A stretch of 64,000 nucleotides of DNA, taken from the NCBI GenBank assembly GCA_018266555.1, contig JAFEAF010000002.1:90667-154666 (forward strand). The letters are read 5' to 3'. A program made the position numbers and the translations under genes. The stretch comes from Bacteroidota bacterium. Its GTDB lineage: Bacteria > Bacteroidota > Bacteroidia > Chitinophagales > Chitinophagaceae. The notes below the pieces were generated by a model. That model searched no databases, was not told the origin of the DNA, and saw only the letters and a program-made list of their open reading frames with translations. Below are positions 45,244-54,605 of the stretch, piece by piece. Positions within the stretch are counted from its first letter, which is position 1; every line of letters starts with the position of its first letter.

Positions 45244-47811
45244 CTACACATTAATTCTCCCCATAAACGGATCAGTAAAAGATTGCCCGCCCGTTTCAAC
45301 CCTTCCCGAGTATCGCCTGAAAAATTGGGGATGATCGTTTGCCCATATGCTGATATCATACCAGCCATAGCTTTTTTTAAGATCTAAAATTACAGACAAT
45401 GATTTACCCGGATCAATAAATTTAAATACATCCTTATTTTTATATGACTCATCTTTAATTTTTATCTTGAGCTGCAAAACCCCTGTATTATGTATTGTTA
45501 ACTGAAGATTTCCACTTAGGCTTGATTTTACAAAACCACCTTTTTGGTAATCACAAACAATTTTTAAAGAAGGGTCCCCGTTATTGCCCGTTGCTTCCCG
45601 GTAAAAACCATTTGGCCCGAATATTTTCAAATCGTATTTCTCGTTTTCGAATTTATCTAATGGCCAGTCATATATTATTTCTTCTCCGGCTGCGGCTGCA
45701 AAATTCCAAACCCTTCCATCGGCCGGCAGGGGTTTATTCTGCAGATCATTGATGGGTGTATTATAGTTGCCCCCGGCATAAACAGTAAATGGCGAGCCTG
45801 CCGCCGCATCACCAAAAATATCATTGGCGGCCTTCAATCTTACCTGAATTGATTTTTTATCATCAGCCAGAAAACTATCAGCATATAACTGATATGGCAA
45901 GGGACATGCTATTTTAATGCCGGGTTCCTGCTTCGGCATCCATTCCGAAGCATATGCATCATCATTGATCTTCTTTATTTCACCAGGATTTAATTTTTTG
46001 TACTTATCCGGCATTCCTGCAAATTGGGCATTGTAAATTTTTTCAATCAATGGATCTTTAGAAAGAAACGGAAGCTTTTCGTCTTTTGAATTAAAGGAAT
46101 TGAAAGAAGCGGTCAAATTGCCACATACGGCACGCCTCCAGTCGCTGATCGTTAACTCCCGTAAATTTTTGTGGAATTTTTTATTTAAAAATACTTCCAA
46201 AAACTGCAAAACAGAAGTATGATCCAGTACCTGCGAATTTACTTTTCCACCACGACTCCATGGTGAAGCAATGATTAAGGGTACCCGGAAACCCAGCCCG
46301 ATTGGGCCGCCCCGTGCTTCTTTTTTGTTTATTCCTTCGGCCAATTCGTTTTCCAATTTAATAAATTCGCCATCTATATTTTTTATGCCGGATGAACATT
46401 TACCGGTGAGTGGATTGCGGGGATCCGGTGGTATAAACGGAGGAACATGATCAAAATAGCCATCGTTTTCATCATAGGTGAGAATAAAAATAGTTTTCTT
46501 CCACACTTCAGGATTTTTTGTGAGGATATTTAATATTTCTGAAGTGTACCATGTGCCATACCAGGGCGCACTTGGATGATCAGATAACTTTTGAGATGGC
46601 ACAATCCAGGACACAGTAGGCAAATGGCCGGAATCCACATCTTTTCTGAATTGAAATAATACATCTCCTTTTGGAATAGCTACTTCTCTTTGTTCTTTTC
46701 CTGCTTCAAACTCAAGAGTGCTTAAGGAAAGATAATCGGGATCGCCTTCGTTGGTAGTAAAGGCTTTTGTAAAAAGATTTTTCTGATAAGAGGATAATTT
46801 TTCAAAATTTTCTTTATTCCATTGCTGCAGCTGAATTATGGTGTCTGATAAAACCTCTTTCTTTTTTTCTATTTCTATTTTATTTTTTTCATAATCGTTA
46901 TCATCGGGATTCATAGTGGCAAATTCTTTTTCCAACCTGCTTATTTCGTTCGGCATTTCCTTGGCCCGTTTTTTTAAAGTATTTGTATATCGTGAAGAGT
47001 ATCGTGAATTAAATTGTGCCTGATGTTCCAGGGGATTGCAACCGAAATTATCCAGCCAGGATCGTTCTTCACCCTCAAAGCCACCCCCATTACTCAATTC
47101 ATTCTGGTATACTTTCCATGAAATATTGTTTTCTTCTAGCAATTCAGGAAAAGTTTTCCAGGCCGCTTCACCCCAGATAATATTATTTCTTATATAGGCT
47201 TTTGCATTGATATTATTTTGTTCCCTGATTGTTCCGCCCCAAAGGTATAGGCGGTTGGGCCAGGTGCTGGTCATAGCTGCTGAAAAGTGCTGGTCACAAA
47301 TGGTAAATGCGTCGGCCATTGCATAATGAAAAGGTATATCCTGTCTGTTATAGAACCCCATGGTAAGGGGTATTTCAGCATATTTTTTATTACCCGATTT
47401 TTTTGAATCAATCCAATTATCATAACGGCCGTTATTAAAAGCATCTACCTGGCTGGAGCGGGAGTGTGGGATGGAGCCCATCCAGGTGATTTTTGTATCT
47501 TTTATATCAAAGTGATATGGAGCGTATGTGTCACCTTCATTACCGCTTTGAAGCCACACAAGGTTTTTGTTGGGTAGTTTGATAACACGGGGATCATTAA
47601 ATCCCCTGACGCCCCGTAACGTTCCAAAGCAATGATCAAAAGAACGGTTTTCCTGCATCAGTATTACTACGTGTTCGGCATCAAGATAAGTACTGCCGTC
47701 TTCAGGATCAATTGTAAGTGCCCGCTGTATAGAAGCCGGGATAGCGTCGCCAATACTGCCGGCGCCGGCAAATACCATCATCTTTTTAAGAAACTCTCTT
47801 CTGGAATCCAT
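45244..47811 (-). CDS. Phosphocholine-specific phospholipase C
   Basis: This 855-residue protein begins with a twin-arginine signal (MDSRREFLKKMMVFAG), so it is exported folded. The phosphoesterase domain has VVILMQENRSFDHCFG and GTLRGVRGFNDPRV at the active site, DAFTICDQHFSAAMTSTWPNR, and FILTYDENDGYFDHVPPF. Two small C-terminal DUF756-type domains complete the usual plan. It cleaves phosphocholine or other phosphate ester head groups, giving the cell phosphate or choline. Confidence 0.93.
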   Translation of the reverse strand: MDSRREFLKKMMVFAGAGSIGDAIPASIQRALTIDPEDGSTYLDAEHVVILMQENRSFDHCFGTLRGVRGFNDPRVIKLPNKNLVWLQSGNEGDTYAPYHFDIKDTKITWMGSIPHSRSSQVDAFNNGRYDNWIDSKKSGNKKYAEIPLTMGFYNRQDIPFHYAMADAFTICDQHFSAAMTSTWPNRLYLWGGTIREQNNINAKAYIRNNIIWGEAAWKTFPELLEENNISWKVYQNELSNGGGFEGEERSWLDNFGCNPLEHQAQFNSRYSSRYTNTLKKRAKEMPNEISRLEKEFATMNPDDNDYEKNKIEIEKKKEVLSDTIIQLQQWNKENFEKLSSYQKNLFTKAFTTNEGDPDYLSLSTLEFEAGKEQREVAIPKGDVLFQFRKDVDSGHLPTVSWIVPSQKLSDHPSAPWYGTWYTSEILNILTKNPEVWKKTIFILTYDENDGYFDHVPPFIPPDPRNPLTGKCSSGIKNIDGEFIKLENELAEGINKKEARGGPIGLGFRVPLIIASPWSRGGKVNSQVLDHTSVLQFLEVFLNKKFHKNLRELTISDWRRAVCGNLTASFNSFNSKDEKLPFLSKDPLIEKIYNAQFAGMPDKYKKLNPGEIKKINDDAYASEWMPKQEPGIKIACPLPYQLYADSFLADDKKSIQVRLKAANDIFGDAAAGSPFTVYAGGNYNTPINDLQNKPLPADGRVWNFAAAAGEEIIYDWPLDKFENEKYDLKIFGPNGFYREATGNNGDPSLKIVCDYQKGGFVKSSLSGNLQLTIHNTGVLQLKIKIKDESYKNKDVFKFIDPGKSLSVILDLKKSYGWYDISIWANDHPQFFRRYSGRVETGGQSFTDPFMGRINV

Positions 47812-47961
47812 AGAAAAAAATTTTGGAGTTAATTAAAGTTACGGAATGTGTGTTTTCTGAAAACAACAATGCGGGGCTTTAAATGGGGAGAAATAAATTC
47901 GATTAAAAATTTTTTCTATTTATCCTCCAACCGATTTGGCGTTCGCTGGTTTAATGTATAA

Positions 47962-48342
47962 CTACTCCTCTTTTTTTCTTACAATCAAAAACCAGTCATT
48001 ATCTAATGGCAGATATCCATAATCATAACAATAAAAATATTTTTTTCCTGTCCTGGTAGTATAAATGTGGGTTAAATACTTAAATTGAAAACCGAGGTTC
48101 AACAGTTTATCTTTATTGGCTTTTGCGGTCTCTTCTGTGGTGGGCAATATTGATTCCAGCACTTTCCGGTTCTTCATTAATGCATTGTTGATATTTCTTA
48201 CGAGGTTGCTGTAGCTTCCTTTGGCCTTTTGCTGGTTGTTATAATTGTTTCGGCAGTAGTCATCACAGAATTTCTTATCAACCCTTCCTTTCAATGGCTT
48301 ACCACAGCTTAAACAGGTTTTCATACCGGGAGATGCTTGCAT
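47962..48342 (-). CDS. Small zinc-ribbon protein, DUF2116-like
   Basis: An upstream reading begins at 48471, but ATGs at 48342 (MQASPGMK) and 48324 (MKTCLSCGK) fit better; 126 or 120 residues. The zinc ribbon is CLSCGKPLKGRVDKKFCDDYC, with C-x2-C and C-x3-C pairs (the latter followed by RNNYNN). The C-terminus is alpha/beta (KLLNLGFQFKYLTHIYTTR). It is divergent from ssb. Function is unknown; relatives are predicted nucleic-acid or protein binders. Confidence 0.65.
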   Translation of the reverse strand: MQASPGMKTCLSCGKPLKGRVDKKFCDDYCRNNYNNQQKAKGSYSNLVRNINNALMKNRKVLESILPTTEETAKANKDKLLNLGFQFKYLTHIYTTRTGKKYFYCYDYGYLPLDNDWFLIVRKKEE

Positions 48343-48555
48343 GGCAAGTAGTTTAGAAGAAAAAGATACGAAAATATTTCCGTGTGCAAACGTTTTTACC
48401 CGGTTAACTTCGGGAGGAATCGGGTAAAAACCGGCTCCCGGCTTTTCATCACCACATCTTTGTTCTGTCAATTGGCAATAACAAAACCGGTTGATTGAAA
48501 TAACAAATTTCTAAAACCGTCCCGACCGAAGCGTTGGGGCACAAAACTTAAAGTT

Positions 48556-48897
48556 ATGTACGCATTAAAAAACAAAGTGCAACTTATCGGAAACCTGGGC
48601 AATGCCCCGGAAGTAAAAACTTTTGAAAGTGGAAAAAAAGTAGCCAGCTTCCGCATTGCTACTACAGAAATCTATCGCAACGCAAAAGGAGAGAAAGTAA
48701 AAGATACACAATGGCACAACCTTGTCATGTGGGGAAAGCTGGCAGAAATTGCCGAAAAGTATCTTGATAAAGGGAAAGAGGTTGCTATTGAAGGTAAGCT
48801 GGTTAGCAGAAACTATGCTGATAAGGAAGGCAATAAAAAATATATTACCGAAATCCAGGTAAATGAACTGCTAATGCTCGGAGCCAAATCCGAATAA
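48556..48897 (+). CDS. ssb: Single-stranded DNA-binding protein
   Basis: The 113-residue OB-fold protein has NKVQLIGNLGNAPEVKTFESGKK, VASFRIATTEIYRN, WHNLVMWGKLAEIAEKYLDKGKEVAIEGKL and the KYITEIQVNELLMLG strand. It lacks the usual acidic C-terminal tail (ends GAKSE), so it is shorter than the main housekeeping Ssb and may be a second copy. A terminator follows. Confidence 0.9.
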   Translation: MYALKNKVQLIGNLGNAPEVKTFESGKKVASFRIATTEIYRNAKGEKVKDTQWHNLVMWGKLAEIAEKYLDKGKEVAIEGKLVSRNYADKEGNKKYITEIQVNELLMLGAKSE

Positions 48898-48913
48898 TAA
48901 GTTTAAGATCCGC

Positions 48914-48955
48914 GAATATTGCCTTTGCGTTTTGTAGAGGCAATATTCCTTTTTA
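48914..48955 (+). terminator. Terminator of ssb
   Basis: GAATATTGCCT and AGGCAATATTC form a perfect 11-bp stem with a 13-nt loop, followed by CTTTTTATT. It lies 17 nt after the ssb stop. Confidence 0.85.
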
Positions 48956-49523
48956 TTAAATTTCCAATTCTTTATTATTTAGCATCCAGAATAAAATGTT
49001 TCAACAGGCCGCTCAACCAATAAACCAAGCAATTAAAATATTTTCTCATGGACAGCACAGAGGCAAAAAATCCATCTATTGAAATACATCTGCGAAATAT
49101 TTTTAATCAAATTGCTATTATAACTTAAACCGGGCTTGCAACGCTGAATACCACTGGCGTTAATGTATATTCTTTTTTCAACCACCCATTACCTTCCATA
49201 CCTGTAGTAAAGAAGACCTCTGTCAATGAGATCAAAATAACAAGCCGCCATAGTTTGTTAGGATAACTACGGCTGATTTCTATTAGGATAATTGCTTAAA
49301 TAAAATTAAAACAGGGAATTGATATCGGACATGGGGCAATGCCGCCGGTCTTTGTTTCTATTGTTTATTAATGCACATATAGTTTACATGGTACAAACGA
49401 TAGATTGATTGTTTTGACAACAAACGATTGATCAATGTGAATAACCCGCATTCAAATCCTCAATAGACAATTTAAATGCTCACTTATAAACGTTCGAAAT
49501 TATTCACATTATTGTCTTATTAA

Positions 49524-49554
49524 TTTGTTGTATTGATTTTATTATATATCTTTT
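49524..49554 (+). promoter_or_regulatory. Candidate promoter of the SET/ATP-grasp operon
   Basis: TTTG at 49524-49527, then 19 nt, then TATCTTTT at 49547-49554, one base off TAnnTTTG. The ATG at 49569 follows 14 nt later. The preceding 570 nt (48956-49523) contain no gene I can support; a 26-codon frame at 49048-49128 lacks further evidence. Confidence 0.4.
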
Positions 49555-49568
49555 CATAACGAATCAAT

Positions 49569-50075
49569 ATGATAACACTTACTAACCCCGGTTATCGCCT
49601 GATTAGTGATCATGGCTTTGCCGAAGTGAGATTAAACCTCACCAACAAACAAAAAACCTTAGTTGCATTGCGTCCATTCAGAGCGGGAGAGTTGTTCTCC
49701 ACGTTTTCCGCAAAGAAAATACTAAGTGAACCCAACTATCTTTCATTCCAGATCACAACACATAAACACATTATGATTGATCCGGAGTTTCTGCAATGCA
49801 TTAACCACAGTTGTAATCCCAATACGTTTTTTGATACTCACGCCATGCGTGTGATCACATTACGTCCGGTTAAGCGGGGAGAAGAACTCACCTGGTTCTA
49901 TCCGTCTGCCGAATGGGAAATGGCACAATCTTTTCAATGTTTTTGTGGTAGTCCAAATTGTTTAGGTGAAATCAAAGGTGCCGCTTACCTTGCAAAAAGT
50001 GTTTTAAATCAATACAAGTTGACCCGGTTCATTCAACAACAACTTCATGATCGTTCAAACGAAGAGAGAGCCTAA
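49569..50075 (+). CDS. Stand-alone SET domain methyltransferase
   Basis: This 168-residue protein is almost entirely a SET domain. Residues 79-86 are NHSCNPNT, the S-adenosylmethionine-binding core. VKRGEELTWFYPSAEW replaces the usual ELTxDY, so the general tyrosine motif differs. The post-SET zinc cysteines are C124, C126, C131 (CFCGSPNC) plus C82. SET enzymes methylate lysine side chains in proteins, though small-molecule amines are possible. The gene overlaps the next by 29 nt and opens the operon. Confidence 0.9.
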   Translation: MITLTNPGYRLISDHGFAEVRLNLTNKQKTLVALRPFRAGELFSTFSAKKILSEPNYLSFQITTHKHIMIDPEFLQCINHSCNPNTFFDTHAMRVITLRPVKRGEELTWFYPSAEWEMAQSFQCFCGSPNCLGEIKGAAYLAKSVLNQYKLTRFIQQQLHDRSNEERA

Positions 50076-51186
50076 GAAAAGAATAAGAAGCACAGCCGCC
50101 CCCACACTTGATCAATTTAAGATCTGGGTGCTGTATCCTTATTTTGAAACAGAGGATCCCAACCTGAAACACTACTATGATTTTTCACACAGCCATGGTG
50201 AATTCACCAAAGTTTTTAAAGCGCTGAATGCTGATTGGGTTTGGCAGCCTGTAACAATTCAGGATTATAGGGAAGTGGTGAGCAGCATTAGAAAAAAATC
50301 TAAAAGCAAAACCCCTTTCGTATTCAACCTGTGCGACGGCGATGAAATAAACAACACACCCGGCATATCCGTAATTCATGAATTGGAAAAACACAAGCTC
50401 CTGTATTCTGGATCCAATGCATATTTTTACGACATCACATCGTCTAAAATTCCAATGAAAAAGGCTTTTGATAAGGCCAAAGTTTCTACTGCAAAATGGG
50501 AGGTTGTTGATGGAAGCGAAGAATCAATTAATGGAATTTGTGATAGACTGGGGCAGCCCCTGTTAATCAAGCCGGCTGTTTCGGGGGGCAGTATGGGCGT
50601 TTCTGTAAAAAATGTTGTTCATTCTGATACAGAAGCAATCGAAAGAATACGGGAACTGAATCAGGGTTATCGTGGTTGGCAATTAACAACCGGTGGTCTG
50701 TTTGTAGAGCAATTCATCAACGGTCCCGAATACACTACAATGATTGTAGGATCATACAAACGCCCTGAAAAGTGTATTGTATATAAGCCTGTGGAGCGGA
50801 TATTTCATGAATCATTATCAGATGAAGAGCGTTTTTTATCATTCGATAGGCTTTGGGAAATTTATGAAGATGAAATGCCGATGCCCAACGGTGGAAGCTT
50901 CTATCACTATGAACCCTGTGAACCTGAACTTTCGGACAGGATTTGTAAACTGAGCCTTGATGCTTACTGTGCTGTCAATGGAGTTGGTTATACAAGAATT
51001 GATATACGGATGGATGCGACCACTAAAAAATTGTATGTTCTTGAAGTAAACGCCCAATGCGGATTAAGCGAAGATGAAGATTACACTTCTATCGGAGCCA
51101 TTCTTCGCTTTGCCGGCAAATCGTTTACTCAATTGGTCGAAGAAATAATTTATGACACTATTGCTAACCGGGGCATAACCCGGTAA
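50047..51186 (+). CDS. ATP-grasp ligase, D-Ala-D-Ala-ligase-like
   Basis: This 379-residue protein has an N-terminal preATP-grasp domain (IWVLYPYFETED), then the ATP-grasp fold: PLLIKPAVSGGSMGVSVK with the ATP-binding K175, LFVEQFINGPEYT with E221, YTRIDIRMD with D319 and YVLEVNAQCGL with E333/N335 as magnesium ligands. This fits carboxylate-amine ligases of the D-Ala-D-Ala ligase superfamily. The first residues (MIVQTKREPKKRIRSTAA) are basic and flexible. Substrate unknown. It is coupled to the SET gene by 29-nt overlap and lies eight nt before the fusion gene. Confidence 0.88.
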   Translation: MIVQTKREPKKRIRSTAAPTLDQFKIWVLYPYFETEDPNLKHYYDFSHSHGEFTKVFKALNADWVWQPVTIQDYREVVSSIRKKSKSKTPFVFNLCDGDEINNTPGISVIHELEKHKLLYSGSNAYFYDITSSKIPMKKAFDKAKVSTAKWEVVDGSEESINGICDRLGQPLLIKPAVSGGSMGVSVKNVVHSDTEAIERIRELNQGYRGWQLTTGGLFVEQFINGPEYTTMIVGSYKRPEKCIVYKPVERIFHESLSDEERFLSFDRLWEIYEDEMPMPNGGSFYHYEPCEPELSDRICKLSLDAYCAVNGVGYTRIDIRMDATTKKLYVLEVNAQCGLSEDEDYTSIGAILRFAGKSFTQLVEEIIYDTIANRGITR

Positions 51187-51194
51187 TTTCAACA

Positions 51195-52688
51195 ATGAAA
51201 GTCTGTGTACTACTACCTGATTATTCGACTACGTCGGTTGACTATAAAGAATATGATCCTGTACGCAACCTGTCTTCATTAATGCCGGAAGCGGAGATGG
51301 ATCATGTATTTATTAATAAACTATCAACTTACAGGCAACTTCGTGATCTTGGCAAAAAAGGATATGACATTTTTGTAAATCTATGTGAAGGATATCCCGA
51401 CTGGGAGGTCCCCGGACATGATATTTATTTCAATGCAGAACTTTTGAATCTTCCCATTACCGGACCGGGTACCAGGTTGTTTGATGTGCCTAAAAAACTG
51501 ATGAAGTATGTAGCATATTCTGAGGGAGTTAGTGTACCCGCATATGCGTTGATCAATTCATTAGATGAAATCGAAAAGGAAACACAGCACTTAAATTATC
51601 CATTGTTTGTCAAGCCTGCTCATGCGGGCGATAGCCGGGGTATTGACGAACATTCTTTAGTACATAATAAAAAAGAGTTAGAAGATAAGTGCGCTGCCAT
51701 CATCGAAGAACACAGTTCTTTGCTGGTTGAAGAATACATTGCAGGAAGAGAATTTACAGTTTTGGTTGCCGCCAATGCTGACAATCCAAAAGAATGTACC
51801 ACTTTTAAGCCTGTTGAATATATTTTTCCGGAGGGGCTTGAATTTAAAACCTATGCATTGAAAACATGGGAGCTTCATCCGGATTGCAATTATCCTTGCA
51901 ACGACCCGGTGTTGGAAAAAGGGTTAAGAGCAGCAGCTAAAAAAATATTTCAGGCTTTCAGCGGGGTGGGTTATTGCAGAATGGATTTCAGGGTAAACAG
52001 TAAAAATGAAATTTATTTTCTTGAATTGAATTTTACCTGTTCTGTTTTTTATACTGATGGTTGGGACGGGTCAGCTGATTTTATTTTAAAATTTGACGGG
52101 ATTGGACATGCTGGATTTTTGCGGCATATTATTGCTGAAGGCATTGCAAGACATAGGCGGAAACAAAAGGTGTATGAAATAAAGGGAAATTCTATTGCGG
52201 GGTTTGGTATTTATGCCAAATGTTCAATTTCTAAGGGTGAAATTGTTTTTAAGGGAGAAGAAAGATCTCAGCGGATGGTTACTAAACGATTCATGCAAAA
52301 AAATTGGAATGAAAAAGAAAAAGAGAATTTCCGCCACTATGCATACCCGATAAGCAAGGATGTGTACATATTGTGGGATGAAGATCCTGCTGAATGGGCT
52401 CCTCAAAATCATAGTTGTGATCCCAATACCGAATTTGATGGATTAAATACTGTTGCCATAAAAAACATTGAAAAAGGTGATGAGCTTACCCTGGATTATT
52501 CCAGATTTCTGGATGAAACTATGGAGCCCTTTACCTGTTCTTGCGGATCTCCTCATTGTAGAGGCGTGGTAACAGGAATAAAAGATATGTCTATTTCTAA
52601 GAAAGAGCAATTAAAGGCTTCTCGTATGAAGCGCCCCCGCCCTATCGTCCCATATAAACCATCAATATCTGAACATCAGCCGGATTGA
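51195..52688 (+). CDS. ATP-grasp ligase fused to SET methyltransferase
   Basis: This 497-residue protein has two halves. Residues 1-320 are a D-Ala-D-Ala-ligase-like ATP-grasp enzyme: FVKPAHAGDSRGI with K140, LLVEEYIAGREF with E180/E186, CRMDFRVN with D264 and IYFLELNFTCS with E277/N279. Residues about 325-460 are a SET domain: GFGIYAKCSISKGE, WAPQNHSCDPNTEF (NHSC 405-408), the canonical KGDELTLDYSRF, and post-SET CSCGSPHC (C448, C450, C455). A basic Pro-rich tail (RMKRPRPIVPYKP) ends it. The 3' end overlaps the convergent mnmG by 47 nt. Ligation and methylation of one substrate are inferred from the fusion. Confidence 0.9.
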   Translation: MKVCVLLPDYSTTSVDYKEYDPVRNLSSLMPEAEMDHVFINKLSTYRQLRDLGKKGYDIFVNLCEGYPDWEVPGHDIYFNAELLNLPITGPGTRLFDVPKKLMKYVAYSEGVSVPAYALINSLDEIEKETQHLNYPLFVKPAHAGDSRGIDEHSLVHNKKELEDKCAAIIEEHSSLLVEEYIAGREFTVLVAANADNPKECTTFKPVEYIFPEGLEFKTYALKTWELHPDCNYPCNDPVLEKGLRAAAKKIFQAFSGVGYCRMDFRVNSKNEIYFLELNFTCSVFYTDGWDGSADFILKFDGIGHAGFLRHIIAEGIARHRRKQKVYEIKGNSIAGFGIYAKCSISKGEIVFKGEERSQRMVTKRFMQKNWNEKEKENFRHYAYPISKDVYILWDEDPAEWAPQNHSCDPNTEFDGLNTVAIKNIEKGDELTLDYSRFLDETMEPFTCSCGSPHCRGVVTGIKDMSISKKEQLKASRMKRPRPIVPYKPSISEHQPD

Positions 52689-54504
52689 TTCCGGAAATAC
52701 GACTTGCCTGGCCAAGTGTTCTTGGCTTTACCTTGTTTAATTTTTCCCGGGCTTCGTTTCCCAGCGAAACAATTTTTTTATAATCGAAATTCTCGGGTAT
52801 CTGCAGTTGCTCTAAAAGAATCATTTTTTTCACCAATTCTTTTTCCTTTTCTATATAAACATCATATTTTATCTGAATTGAAGCTTGTTCAATATTTTCT
52901 TTTTTGAAACCAGCAAAATGTGCTTGAAGCTCCGGAACTTTCGAAATGAGTTCTCCTAATTCTATTTCGGGGCGCAATAATATTTTTTGTGCTTTTTGTT
53001 TTTCTGCTATGGGTGTAGAGTTTGTTTTTTCCAAAAAAGGATTAATAGCTTCGGGCTCTAATAATGCGGTATCTAATAGCTTTTTTATTCGGCCAACCTC
53101 TTGTTTCTTGTTAAGCGTAAGGTTCATTCTTTCCTGAGAAGCCAGCCCAAGCCTATAACTTATTTCCGTTAATCTTAAATCAGCGTTGTCTTGCCTCAAT
53201 AGAGTTCTGAATTCCGCTCTTGATGTAAACATTCGGTATGGCTCATTTGTGCCCTTGCTTATTAAATCGTCTATCAACACACCTATATATGCTTCATTCC
53301 GTTTTAAAATAAGTGGTTCAAGAGAATTAATTTTTTGATGAGCATTAATGCCGGCTATCAATCCCTGGCAAGCCGCTTCTTCGTATCCGGTGGTTCCATT
53401 TATCTGGCCCGCAAAAAACAGATTATCAATGAGTTTCGTTTCCAGGGAATAATTAAGTTGTGTTGGAGGAAAGTAATCATATTCTATAGCATAACCAGGA
53501 CGAAACATTTTCGCTGTTTCAAACCCCGGAATATTACGAAGAGCCTCGTATTGAACTTCTTCAGGTAACGAGGTTGAAAAGCCATTTACATAGATCTCAA
53601 CGGTATCCCATCCCTCTGGTTCAACAAAAATCTGGTGTCTTTCTTTTTCAGAAAACCTGTTTATTTTATCCTCAATACTTGGACAATACCTGGGCCCCAC
53701 TCCTCCTATTCTACCCGTAAACATTGGACTTTTGTCAAATCCGGTTTTTAGAATATCATGAACTTTTTGATTAGTGTATGTGATCCAACAACTTTTTTGT
53801 AGTTGAGGCTTAACGATTTGTAAAAAAGAAAAACCTGCAATTTCGTTGTCACCTGGTTGTTCTTCCATTTTGGAGTAATCTAGGCTTCTTCCATCTACCC
53901 TTGGCGGTGTTCCTGTTTTAAGGCGATCGCTTTCAAATCCTATTGTTGTAAGTTGTTCCGTTATTCCGCTTGCTGCTCGTTCACCCATTCTTCCTCCTCC
54001 AAAATTCTTTTCTCCAACGTGAATTATACCATTCAGAAACGTTCCATTTGTAAGTACCACGGATTTTGATTTGATTTCATGGCCAAGATTAGTCTTTACA
54101 CCTATCACTTTATTGTCAAGTAATAAGAGTCCTTTTACCATATCCTGGTAGAAATCAATATTTGGTGTTTTTTCAAGTAACTCCCTCCACTTCAACGAGA
54201 AAAGCATCCGATCATTTTGTGAGCGAGGGCTCCACATTGCAGGTCCTTTTGATCTGTTTAGCATACGGAATTGAATCATAGAAAGATCGCTTACAATTCC
54301 TGAGTACCCACCCATTGCATCAATTTCTCTAACAATTTGACCCTTCGCAATTCCACCCATTGCAGGATTACAACTCATTTGGGCAATTGTCTGCATATTC
54401 ATGGTTATCAATAGTATTTTGGAACCCATATTTGCAGCAGCAGCGGCAGCTTCACACCCAGCATGGCCGGCTCCCACAACGACAACATCATATTCTGGAA
54501 ACAT
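52642..54504 (-). CDS. mnmG: tRNA uridine-5-carboxymethylaminomethyl modification enzyme MnmG
   Basis: The ATG at 54504 (MFPEYDVVVVGAGHAGCEA) gives 620 residues. The FAD site VVGAGHAG is at the start; AQMSCNPAMGGIAKGQ, FLNGIIHVGEKNFGGGRMGE and GPRYCPSIEDKI are family signatures. The C-terminal SRISGINPADVQILMVYM is typical. With MnmE it modifies wobble U34 in tRNA. Its last 47 nt overlap the fusion gene on the other strand. Confidence 0.96.
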   Translation of the reverse strand: MFPEYDVVVVGAGHAGCEAAAAAANMGSKILLITMNMQTIAQMSCNPAMGGIAKGQIVREIDAMGGYSGIVSDLSMIQFRMLNRSKGPAMWSPRSQNDRMLFSLKWRELLEKTPNIDFYQDMVKGLLLLDNKVIGVKTNLGHEIKSKSVVLTNGTFLNGIIHVGEKNFGGGRMGERAASGITEQLTTIGFESDRLKTGTPPRVDGRSLDYSKMEEQPGDNEIAGFSFLQIVKPQLQKSCWITYTNQKVHDILKTGFDKSPMFTGRIGGVGPRYCPSIEDKINRFSEKERHQIFVEPEGWDTVEIYVNGFSTSLPEEVQYEALRNIPGFETAKMFRPGYAIEYDYFPPTQLNYSLETKLIDNLFFAGQINGTTGYEEAACQGLIAGINAHQKINSLEPLILKRNEAYIGVLIDDLISKGTNEPYRMFTSRAEFRTLLRQDNADLRLTEISYRLGLASQERMNLTLNKKQEVGRIKKLLDTALLEPEAINPFLEKTNSTPIAEKQKAQKILLRPEIELGELISKVPELQAHFAGFKKENIEQASIQIKYDVYIEKEKELVKKMILLEQLQIPENFDYKKIVSLGNEAREKLNKVKPRTLGQASRISGINPADVQILMVYMGR

Positions 54505-54605
54505 TAAAAACAATTTTGGGTTGCAAATTTACTTCTATACTTATAAAGGAAAGAATAAACTAAAAATATTGACGTTTCACGTGAAAATACAGGATGTATT
54601 GATTA

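Noticed and set aside
49048-49128. 26-codon frame upstream of the SET operon, considered as a peptide precursor
   Set aside because: Length and composition fit chance; no core or leader pattern is visible and it is over 400 nt from the operon with an intervening promoter.
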